From an uncultured Eubacteriales bacterium (lineage in GTDB: Bacteria > Bacillota > Clostridia > Oscillospirales > CAG-272): a stretch of 43,513 nt of DNA. The notes under the pieces were generated by a model. That model searched no databases and was not told where the DNA came from. It worked only from the letters and a program-made list of their open reading frames with translations. A program made the position numbers and the translations under genes. The stretch spans positions 1 to 43,513 of the forward strand of contig CAKXXW010000013.1 in assembly GCA_934378145.1 (NCBI GenBank), given 5' to 3'. Position 1 is the first letter of the stretch; every line of letters begins with the position of its first letter. Shown in pieces: positions 16,971 to 24,380 of this stretch.

Positions 16971-17015
16971 AAGCCCCGCACCGCCTCCCGATAATCGGGA
17001 AGCGGTGCGGGGCTT
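16971..17015. terminator. Strong bidirectional terminator closing the fumarate-reductase operon
   Basis: AAGCCCCGCACCGC (16971-16984) pairs with GCGGTGCGGGGCTT (17002-17015), with an inner TCCCGA/TCGGGA hairpin. T-runs flank both sides as read on each strand. It ends the operon on plus and the beta-helix lipoprotein cluster on minus. Confidence 0.93.
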
Positions 17016-17025
17016 TTTATCTTAT

Positions 17026-19413
17026 TCAGTTCTGATATTCGACCTGAACATCCTTGAACATATATTTGTTCTGCGAGACATTAAGTTCGGTTCCTTTCGA
17101 GCCGACCTTGAGATTTTTTATCGTGATCTTTTCGGGAAGGACCACGGGATATGCCGGCTTGAAGCTGTCCGAAGTCCACGACGGGGTGATATTTGCGAAA
17201 AGATATGTCGAAGACACCGAAGCGCCCTTTATCTCAAGCCCGTCGATCGTGACATTCTTCGGCAGATAGCAGGTATAACCGAAGTTGTGCGTGCCGGGAT
17301 TCGAGCCGTTGATAATGGTATATTTAGAGGGAGCCTTATCCGGATCAAAAACGCAGTTCCTTATAATAATGTCGCCCTCCCATGTGCTGCCGTAATCCGA
17401 ACGGAGGTTTATGAAATAGCTGTTATGGCGTACTGTTGTATTCTCGATCAGTGCGGTACCGCCGCCGATAAGGTTTATACCCTGATGCCCGAGTTCGCAG
17501 TTTCTTATAGTAACATTCCTTACGCCGCGGTGCGCGTCAAAGCGCGAGAAGACACAATCCGAAAGCATGAGATTGCGACTGGTATTCGATGCGAACACAC
17601 CCCAATACGCCGAATCGACTATACTGTTCGTCTGTGTACAGCGCAAAATCTCAATATTTATACAGTTTGTAACCGTAAAATCATAGGTACCCTTGCTTAC
17701 CGTATTTCCGGCGCTTCCTATTGCCTTGTAGGTCTTGTGACCCGTGAATACACAGTTCACGAACTTGCTGTCTACCGATCCGTGGACGATAAGTATTCCG
17801 TAATACGGAGAACCGACCGGTCCTTCACCGGTAATGTAATGCTTTAATCCCTCGACCGTGACATTGGAACGATAGATACGGATCCCGCGGTAGTAATAAT
17901 GCGACGAATCCTCTCTGTTTGCTTTGGTCGTGAATGTACCTCCCACTATCATAAGAGGGTCTTCGTCAACGCGACGGTAATTTATACTTGTCACGGTATC
18001 GAAATCCCACGTGATAGGCGTCGAGGGGTCTACATTTCCGTTCTCATCAACAAGGAATGTATCGGTCATATCCTGACCGCCGTCCTGATTGTTGCCGTAC
18101 CTTATAAACTGCTTGACATTGGAGTTATATGCGGTAACGATGCACTTGCCGGGGAATTTGAAGTCGAGCTTTTTCTGTCCCTTTGAGAGCTTCGTGATCT
18201 GACCGGTTATATCCTGAACACCGTAGGTGGCATTCACGACAAATATTTCCTTATAGCGGTCATCGGTGTTGATCTCCGAGTCGTCGATGATGAAATTCGC
18301 ATTCTGCCAATCGGTGTTGGTCATGATATGCGCGGTCATTGCTTTACCTATATAATAGGTCGCGCCTTCCTTTGCATAGACCGGAAGACCCTTCTGGTTC
18401 GCGTATTCGTGAGCCTTGCAGATAGCCTCCATATCATCCGTCTTACCGTCGCCGACCGCGCCGAAGTCCTCGTAGCAGACGACGGTACCGAAGTTATCGA
18501 GCTTTCCTTTAGGATTCGTCTCGATCTTATAGACCGGATCCGAGGCGCTGCCGGCGATCATCGACAGCGCAATATTTATCCCGCGGGAAAGTCCCGTGCG
18601 TTCCGTGCCGGTGAGATAGATATTTCCGTTCTCGGCTTTGAATTCAAAAGCCGTACCGTCCTTAACGGTCGAAAGAACGATCTTGTGCGTTCCGTCGCCC
18701 TTGCCGTCAAGGTAGATTCCCGAGAGCCTGAATATCCTTGAGCGGAGAGTCTCGACCGCGATCTCGCAGATCTTATTGCCTTCCGAATAAGAGAATGAGA
18801 AATCCTTCAGCGAGACGCCGTTGTATTCTATTCCTTCAAACATTTTGTTTGGCGAAGAATAGACAAAATAGTCCTTATCGAGCATAAAGGCGCCCTCCTT
18901 CGGGATCAGAGTCATAAATTTTCTGACACCTTCAAGCGTGCTTTTTTCGCTGCCGCCGCGTATAACAACGCGGGTGCCGATAACGCTTATGATGTAATCA
19001 TCATTTTCAAGGTAGTCCTTGCCCGGGATCGGGACCGTTGTATCCTCATACCTTGTGCTTCCGATAAGTATCTCGTACTCCGAAAGATTTACCTTCGCCG
19101 TATCGGTATCAAGACCCGGCTTTGTGCCGATCGCCGAAAGCGCCGCTCTAAGCTCTCTCATTGCCGAGAGTATATCGCTTCCCGCCTTCTGAGGCCTTAT
19201 GATAGTGTAGTCGCATTTTCCGTCCTTGTCAACGATAACGAGCTTGTTTTCGGGGACCTCGGGTCCATCGGGATTGCTGCCGCTTTCGGTGACAGAGGAT
19301 GTGGGGCCGTCGGTAGCCTGCGATGTGTCTCCCTCATTCCCGTTCGTCGTGCAGGCACACAAAAGAGATGCCATAAGCAATGCGAGCGCAAGAATAAAAA
19401 AGATCTTCTTCAT
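17026..19413 (-). CDS. Secreted lipoprotein with pectate-lyase-like right-handed beta-helix
   Basis: 795 residues. Signal peptide with lipobox LCAC (Cys21), then an acidic Ser/Thr linker. An N-terminal region includes YEILIGSTRYED near residue 112, related to the repeated module in the 3508-5271 lipoprotein. From about residue 312 the motif EDFGAVGDGKTDDMEAI marks a pectate lyase superfamily (Pectate_lyase_3) beta-helix. The rest is a long run of beta-helix-like turns (VTVEGLKHY, VTNCINIEILRCTQ, VTIRNCELGHQGI). It probably binds or cleaves an acidic polysaccharide at the cell surface, but the enzyme activity cannot be named from sequence alone. Its ATG overlaps the tadA stop (ATGA), an odd functional pairing, and it ends at the shared terminator. 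Confidence 0.8.
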   Translation of the reverse strand: MKKIFFILALALLMASLLCACTTNGNEGDTSQATDGPTSSVTESGSNPDGPEVPENKLVIVDKDGKCDYTIIRPQKAGSDILSAMRELRAALSAIGTKPGLDTDTAKVNLSEYEILIGSTRYEDTTVPIPGKDYLENDDYIISVIGTRVVIRGGSEKSTLEGVRKFMTLIPKEGAFMLDKDYFVYSSPNKMFEGIEYNGVSLKDFSFSYSEGNKICEIAVETLRSRIFRLSGIYLDGKGDGTHKIVLSTVKDGTAFEFKAENGNIYLTGTERTGLSRGINIALSMIAGSASDPVYKIETNPKGKLDNFGTVVCYEDFGAVGDGKTDDMEAICKAHEYANQKGLPVYAKEGATYYIGKAMTAHIMTNTDWQNANFIIDDSEINTDDRYKEIFVVNATYGVQDITGQITKLSKGQKKLDFKFPGKCIVTAYNSNVKQFIRYGNNQDGGQDMTDTFLVDENGNVDPSTPITWDFDTVTSINYRRVDEDPLMIVGGTFTTKANREDSSHYYYRGIRIYRSNVTVEGLKHYITGEGPVGSPYYGILIVHGSVDSKFVNCVFTGHKTYKAIGSAGNTVSKGTYDFTVTNCINIEILRCTQTNSIVDSAYWGVFASNTSRNLMLSDCVFSRFDAHRGVRNVTIRNCELGHQGINLIGGGTALIENTTVRHNSYFINLRSDYGSTWEGDIIIRNCVFDPDKAPSKYTIINGSNPGTHNFGYTCYLPKNVTIDGLEIKGASVSSTYLFANITPSWTSDSFKPAYPVVLPEKITIKNLKVGSKGTELNVSQNKYMFKDVQVEYQN

Positions 19414-19910
19414 TTCCGTTCTTCTCCTTCTGATTGGTTTTTATTTCTTTTTCTTATAAAAAAGCTTCTTATGGGCAGGAGACATTCATCGGCAAGTACA
19501 CCGCCGACTATCTCCGGCTTATGATTCAGCGGGAAAGAGTTGAGGTCGATAACACTTCCGAAGGCTCCCGCACGCAGGTCGGGTGCGCCGTATATCACCC
19601 TCACAAGCCTTGAATTGACGCAGGCGCCCGCGCACATCGGGCAGGGCTCGAGAGTCACATAAAGATCGCATCCGATAAGTCTCCAGCCGTGAAGCGCGGC
19701 GCAGGCTCGCTCTATCGCCGTGATCTCGGCATGGCGGGTCGCATCCTTAAGCGTTTCCCTTTCGTTATGGGCGCGTGCGATTATCTCTCCGTCGCGGACG
19801 ATGACGGCTCCTATCGGGACCTCTCCTTCTTTTTCCGCGAGCATGGCTTCCTTTATTGCTTCCCGCATAAAGAAAGCGTCGTCCTTTATGATACAGCTAC
19901 TGTCAGCCAT
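19410..19910 (-). CDS. tadA: tRNA-specific adenosine deaminase
   Basis: 166 residues of the cytidine/deoxycytidylate deaminase fold. It deaminates A34 of tRNA-Arg(ACG) to inosine. The zinc site is complete: His60-Ala-Glu62 with proton-shuttling Glu62, and PCPMC with Cys90 and Cys93. The body is typical (GEVPIGAVIV, LYVTLEPCPMCAGA, YGAPDLRAGAFGSV). The chosen start at 19910 gives about 14 residues before MREAIKEAM, close to the B. subtilis arrangement, and overlaps the upstream CPBP gene by 25 bases. A Met at 19868 is an alternative start. Confidence 0.93.
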   Translation of the reverse strand: MADSSCIIKDDAFFMREAIKEAMLAEKEGEVPIGAVIVRDGEIIARAHNERETLKDATRHAEITAIERACAALHGWRLIGCDLYVTLEPCPMCAGACVNSRLVRVIYGAPDLRAGAFGSVIDLNSFPLNHKPEIVGGVLADECLLPIRSFFIRKRNKNQSEGEERK

Positions 19911-20893
19911 GCCGTTAAGACCCTTGAAAATGCCATAAACACTGCCACAACGATGAAGATTATCACGGTCGGCGAGAAGAAGAGCCTTGTCGCCCTTCCC
20001 GCCGGCAGAGCCAGAGCGCCCGTGCAGTCATCGGACATGCCGTAAATACCGTCGTCGAGCCTTTTCCTGCGGCTGCTGCGGAGATCCCTTGAAAACTTCA
20101 CCGCGAGATATATTATGCAGGGTATTCCGGCGGCAAAAATCAGGCACATCAGAGCGTAATATACTATGCTAAGTGTCGGATCCTTCATCCGGTCAAACAG
20201 GACCGATTGGAATACCGAGAAGAAATTCTGTGAAAAATGGATCAGCATACCGCAATAGAGCGATCCGGTCTCGCATGCAACCCATCCGAGGAATATTCCG
20301 GCAGCCGTCGCATAGAAGAACTGCGCGAAGTTCGTATGCATAAGCCCGAACATAACGGCGCTGATAAGTATTGCCGGAACCTTCCCGAATTTCAGAAGGC
20401 TGTGCATTATCGCACCGCGGAAGAGGAATTCCTCGCATATTGCCGGCACGATCGCCGTCGTTATGAACGCCAGAATAAATGTATAGTTATCAGCCGACAC
20501 GCCACTGTCTTCGATGCTTCCCGAAGGAAGCCCGAGAAGAGACACGAGCATCGAATTTATATACGCCATCGCGGTTATCAGTGTGATGCCGGCAAAGATA
20601 TAGACCACCGAATTTACGGGGATCTTTCTCTCAAGCGGTCTGGAGATTATATCCTTCCCGCACATTGCACAAAGGATAAACGCAGGTATCATAAAAGCCG
20701 CAAGATAGAGGAAACCGTAAACGAGCTGCAACACTATTTCCGCCGCGACCTCGTCAAGTGCCATCGGCAGACTCATATAAAGGATCGTGTAAATGACGGA
20801 AATAACATCGAAAAGCACTGCGAAGATAAGCATGACTATGCCTATTTTAAGCATGACCTTTCCGAATTTTTTCTCGTTTTCTTTCATTGGCAT
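19886..20893 (-). CDS. CPBP family intramembrane metalloprotease
   Basis: 335 residues with several membrane segments. The Abi/CAAX-protease motifs are intact: Glu154-Glu155-x3-Arg159 (CEEFLFRG), His186 (FGLMHTN) and His219/Asn223 (IHFSQN), which form the membrane-embedded catalytic site. Family members process prenylated or other membrane proteins or act in bacteriocin self-immunity; no bacteriocin gene is nearby. It overlaps lnt upstream by 10 bases and tadA downstream by 25, so it is translated as part of a compact cluster. Confidence 0.88.
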   Translation of the reverse strand: MPMKENEKKFGKVMLKIGIVMLIFAVLFDVISVIYTILYMSLPMALDEVAAEIVLQLVYGFLYLAAFMIPAFILCAMCGKDIISRPLERKIPVNSVVYIFAGITLITAMAYINSMLVSLLGLPSGSIEDSGVSADNYTFILAFITTAIVPAICEEFLFRGAIMHSLLKFGKVPAILISAVMFGLMHTNFAQFFYATAAGIFLGWVACETGSLYCGMLIHFSQNFFSVFQSVLFDRMKDPTLSIVYYALMCLIFAAGIPCIIYLAVKFSRDLRSSRRKRLDDGIYGMSDDCTGALALPAGRATRLFFSPTVIIFIVVAVFMAFSRVLTAWLTVAVS

Positions 20894-22512
20894 ATGTCTC
20901 CCTTCTTCTTTTTGTCCCTGATAAAAATGACTGTATCCGTTACGAAGATACCGACAACAAACAACGCAGATATAAGTACGAAAACATCTCCGACAGCAGA
21001 ATACAGCGTTCTGTCGCTCCTTATACGGACATCCCTGACAAGGTATCCGTCAACGAGAGGCTCTATCTCACCGAGTACCTTCCCGTCGGCTCTTATTATC
21101 GCCGAAACACCGGTATTCGCGGCGCGAAGTACATATCTTCCCGTCTCGACGGCGCGAAGCTTTGCCTGCGCCTCGTGCATCCAGACCGCCGCGGAATCCG
21201 AAAACCACGAGTCGTTGGTCTCTATCGCAAGTATCTCCGCGCCGTCATTTGCCGATTCGCGGAGAAGCGAGGAAAATATCGAATCGAAGCATATCGCCGA
21301 GCCTATCTTATATTCTCCGGTATCGAACACCGCGGAGGATTCACCGGGCGTGAGATCGTTATCAAGCATCGATATATCGGCAAGCGGCGGAAACAGCGCC
21401 GTGAAGAGATCGCGCCACGGCACATACTCACCGAACGGCACGAGATGACGCTTTGAATAATAGTTTTCCATATGGATCTCTCCGTCGGGCGTCACTGCAA
21501 CGATGATATTGCGCTGCTTATCCTCCTCGTCGCTCGTCATAGTGCCGACGAGGATCGTAAGTCCGTTTTCCTTTGCCGTGTCGGACAGAGTTTTTCTGAG
21601 CAAAGAGCTGCTTTCTATGTAGATCGGAAACACCGTTTCGGGAATGACCACAAGCTCCGCGCCCTCGCCGGCAGCCTTTTCTATAAGGCTGATATAGCTG
21701 CCTTCGGTCCGTTCATACCAATCCGAACCCCATTTTTCGGTGCTTGAGATATTCCCCTGGATGACCGCGGCTTTTATCTCACGGGCATCCCTCTCACCGA
21801 TCCTTCCGGTCAGGAGCGCAATACCTCCGAATACCGTATTGAAGACGAATATCCCGGCGCCGACAGCGGCAAAGAGCCTCTTTTTATCCTCTGCAAAGAG
21901 CGAATCGGCAACGAAAAAATTCGCGGCTACTATCAGAAAAGCGAGAAAACAGCAGCCGAAAAGCGAAACCGACTGAAATTCCGGCAGCACCTTTGTCTGA
22001 CTTATCGCAAGCCTTGCCCATGGGACTCCGAACCAGAACAGATTCTGACACCATTCACCGACCGCCCAGAGTGCCGCTGCCGCAAGCGGCAAAAGGCAGG
22101 GCACGCACCGTGCCGCTCTTCCCCTTCCGACAAGCGCGGCAAGCGGAAAGAGGAATGCAAATCCGACCGACTGAACAAGAGGTATCCCGATCACGGCGAG
22201 AAGAATTATTACCAGAACCACAACCGGCGACAGACCCGTGAAGCTCATGGGATACATCGAAAAGAACCAATGCCACGAGGTCACAAAGTAGCACATAAAA
22301 AAGAAGAATCCGTAAAAGTATATGCTGACAAAGCGGTGCTTTTCACTTTTTACGAGCCGCAGAAGCACGACCGCCGCCGGTATCAGCGATACCCATGCGA
22401 AAAGTCCGATCACGGGAAAGCACACGGTAAGTCCCGTGAGTATTCCCGACAGCGCAAGAAATAGAAAGCGCATATACTTTTTATCGGCAAGCTCAGTTAT
22501 CTTCTTCACCAT
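20884..22512 (-). CDS. lnt: Apolipoprotein N-acyltransferase
   Basis: 542 residues. N-terminal membrane helices fill about residues 15-235, followed by an extracytoplasmic nitrilase-fold domain and a final C-terminal helix. The Glu-Lys-Cys triad is visible: Glu292 (IPETVFP), Lys354 (SKRHLVPFGEYVPW) and Cys408 (AICFDS). The YSKRHLVPFGE loop is diagnostic of Lnt. It N-acylates the diacylglyceryl-cysteine of lipoproteins. The window encodes at least three lipobox proteins as substrates. Canonical Lnt is typical of diderms and actinobacteria and less usual in low-GC Gram-positives. It overlaps the upstream pseudouridine synthase gene by 20 bases. Confidence 0.92.
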   Translation of the reverse strand: MVKKITELADKKYMRFLFLALSGILTGLTVCFPVIGLFAWVSLIPAAVVLLRLVKSEKHRFVSIYFYGFFFFMCYFVTSWHWFFSMYPMSFTGLSPVVVLVIILLAVIGIPLVQSVGFAFLFPLAALVGRGRAARCVPCLLPLAAAALWAVGEWCQNLFWFGVPWARLAISQTKVLPEFQSVSLFGCCFLAFLIVAANFFVADSLFAEDKKRLFAAVGAGIFVFNTVFGGIALLTGRIGERDAREIKAAVIQGNISSTEKWGSDWYERTEGSYISLIEKAAGEGAELVVIPETVFPIYIESSSLLRKTLSDTAKENGLTILVGTMTSDEEDKQRNIIVAVTPDGEIHMENYYSKRHLVPFGEYVPWRDLFTALFPPLADISMLDNDLTPGESSAVFDTGEYKIGSAICFDSIFSSLLRESANDGAEILAIETNDSWFSDSAAVWMHEAQAKLRAVETGRYVLRAANTGVSAIIRADGKVLGEIEPLVDGYLVRDVRIRSDRTLYSAVGDVFVLISALFVVGIFVTDTVIFIRDKKKKGDICQ

Positions 22513-23476
22513 ATCCGAAATCTCCGCAAAACCATATCTGCCCGACGGGGATCGAAAATTCCCTGCCGTTTATCGGTTCAAGCACTCCATCCCTGTCGGG
22601 AAATTCAAACTTCACACGGTAAGAATAGAGCGCCTGATATTTATACCCTCTCGCCCGATCGTCACGGTTTATGCCGTACTTTCCGTCCCCGACGAGCGGA
22701 TGACCGATATGTGAAAACTGCGCCCTTATCTGATGTGTCCTTCCGGTCACAAGGGCGATCTCAAGCAGCGAAAGATTATTTTTCCTGTCGACGGCAAGAG
22801 TCCTGTAATCGGTGATACATTCCTTGTATCCCTGCCGTTTTACATCACTGACGCTCACGGTATTCGCTTCGCTGTCCTTTTTCATCCATGAAACGAGCCG
22901 TCCCTTCGGCGGCTGTGCGATGCCGTGAATCTCACAAATGTAAAACTTATGCACTTCCCCGTTTCTGATCCTTTCGTTCATCTCACGGAGCGCCGCGGCG
23001 TTTTTGGCGGCGATGACGATACCTCCCGTATTCCTGTCGATACGGTTGCAGAGTGCCGGAGCAAAGCTCTGCTCGTCGCGCGGATCGTAGCACCCCTTCT
23101 GCGCAAGGTACGCCTTTATGTGCATAATGAGAGTATTTTCGTTGCCCTCGGTATCCTCATGAACGAGTACACCCGGGCGCTTATTGCAAAGGATTATATT
23201 GTCATCCTCAAAGATTATTTCGAGCTTGGGCTTTATGCGCAAAAGAGCGCCGCTGTCCTCCGACGGCGACGAAAAGAACTCCTCGGACACAAAAAGCTGC
23301 ACCGTATCGCCCTCGCAAAGCCGCATATCCGGTTCGGCGCGTTTACGGTTCACCTTTATCTTCTTCGTCCTTATGCACTTGTACATCATCGACTGCGGCA
23401 TTCCCCTGACAGCCTTCGAAAGGAACTTGTCAAGTCTCTGCCCCGCGTCGTTGCGCATTACGGTAAGCTCACGCAT
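22493..23476 (-). CDS. RluA/RluC-family 23S rRNA pseudouridine synthase
   Basis: 327 residues. An N-terminal S4 RNA-binding domain (DAGQRLDKFLSKAVRGMPQS) is followed by the catalytic domain with the motif NRIDRNTGGI, where Asp147 is the catalytic aspartate (family consensus RLDxxTSG). GRTHQIRAQFSHIGHPLVGDGKYG follows, as in RluC/RluD. It isomerises uridine to pseudouridine in rRNA; the specific sites are not predictable. It is the first gene of the overlapping cluster rluA-lnt-CPBP-tadA-lipoprotein. No convincing promoter is seen in the 88 bases between it and upp, so read-through from upp is possible. Confidence 0.9.
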   Translation of the reverse strand: MRELTVMRNDAGQRLDKFLSKAVRGMPQSMMYKCIRTKKIKVNRKRAEPDMRLCEGDTVQLFVSEEFFSSPSEDSGALLRIKPKLEIIFEDDNIILCNKRPGVLVHEDTEGNENTLIMHIKAYLAQKGCYDPRDEQSFAPALCNRIDRNTGGIVIAAKNAAALREMNERIRNGEVHKFYICEIHGIAQPPKGRLVSWMKKDSEANTVSVSDVKRQGYKECITDYRTLAVDRKNNLSLLEIALVTGRTHQIRAQFSHIGHPLVGDGKYGINRDDRARGYKYQALYSYRVKFEFPDRDGVLEPINGREFSIPVGQIWFCGDFGYGEEDN

Positions 23477-23517
23477 ATCTGTACCCTTTACCCGTACTTC
23501 GTATCTTTATTCTCAAA

Positions 23518-23541
23518 GCGGGGGCTGAAAGAAGCCCCCGC
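23518..23541 (-). terminator. Probable terminator/attenuator after upp
   Basis: GCGGGGGCT (23518-23526) pairs perfectly with AGCCCCCGC (23533-23541) around a 6-base loop, about 24 bases past the upp stop. On the minus strand the tail is TTTGAGAA, a weak U-tract, so partial read-through into the rluA cluster is plausible. Confidence 0.55.
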
Positions 23542-23564
23542 AATATGATCTTGTGCTTTTCCGC

Positions 23565-24197
23565 TTACTTCGTACCGAAGATCCTGTCTCCGGCATCTCC
23601 GAGTCCCGGAACGATGTAGGCATGTTCGTTGAGTCTCTCATCGAGAGCCGCAGTGTAGATGTCGACATCGGGGCATTCCTCTCTGAACTTTGCAACGCCC
23701 TCGGGAGCCGCAACAAGGCACATCATTCTGATGGTGCCGCGGCAACCGTGCTGGCGGAGCAGCTTGATCGCGTCGATAGCCGAGCCGCCGGTGGCGAGCA
23801 TCGGGTCGACAAGGATGACCATTCTGTCCTCAATGTCGGCGGGCAACTTGCAGTAATACTCAACGGGAAGGTGCGTTTCGGGATCACGGTAAAGACCGAT
23901 GTGTCCTACCTTTGCAACGGGAACGAGCTTCAAAAGACCGTCAACCATTCCGAGGCCGGCGCGCAGTATCGGTACTACTGCCAGCTTCTTTCCTGAAATC
24001 ATCTTGGCTTTCATTTTGGTGATAGGTGTTTCGATAGTTACGTCCTCCAACGGCAGGTCGCGGGTCAATTCATAACCCATAAGCATTCCAATCTCGCCGA
24101 GAAGCTCCCGGAAATCCTTTGATCCCGTTTTCTTGTTTCTCATAATAGAAAGTTTGTGCGTGATCAACGGATGGTCGATGATGTGAAGTTCGCTCAT
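23565..24197 (-). CDS. upp: Uracil phosphoribosyltransferase
   Basis: 210 residues, standard length. It converts uracil and PRPP to UMP in pyrimidine salvage. The PRPP-binding motif VILVDPMLATGGSA and the uracil-binding YIVPGLGDAGDRIFGTK C-terminus are intact, as are VPILRAGLGMVDG and the N-terminal HPLITHKLSIMRNK. Ribosome site AAGGAG lies just before the ATG, and a near-consensus promoter sits at 24232-24260. Confidence 0.97.
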   Translation of the reverse strand: MSELHIIDHPLITHKLSIMRNKKTGSKDFRELLGEIGMLMGYELTRDLPLEDVTIETPITKMKAKMISGKKLAVVPILRAGLGMVDGLLKLVPVAKVGHIGLYRDPETHLPVEYYCKLPADIEDRMVILVDPMLATGGSAIDAIKLLRQHGCRGTIRMMCLVAAPEGVAKFREECPDVDIYTAALDERLNEHAYIVPGLGDAGDRIFGTK

Positions 24198-24231
24198 AAA
24201 ATTCTCCTTATCAATATAAAATTGTATTTTG

Positions 24232-24260
24232 ATTATACCGCACTTTTATCCGATTTTCAA
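24232..24260 (-). promoter_or_regulatory. Promoter of upp
   Basis: Minus strand TTGAAA (24255-24260), 17-base spacer, perfect TATAAT (24232-24237). It is divergent from the galT promoter 60 bases away. Confidence 0.8.
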
Positions 24261-24319
24261 GGTTTTTTTGTAAATACGCTTATTTTTACAATTTTTTCGT
24301 TATAAATCGCAATCGGCTC

Positions 24320-24348
24320 TTGAAAGACGGGCGATTTTGAGGTAAAAT
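24320..24348 (+). promoter_or_regulatory. Promoter of galT
   Basis: TTGAAA (24320-24325), 17-base spacer, TAAAAT (24343-24348). A GGAGGG ribosome site follows before the ATG at 24381. Confidence 0.75.
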
Positions 24349-24380
24349 ATCAAATATAAAATTCCGGAGGGACATTTACG

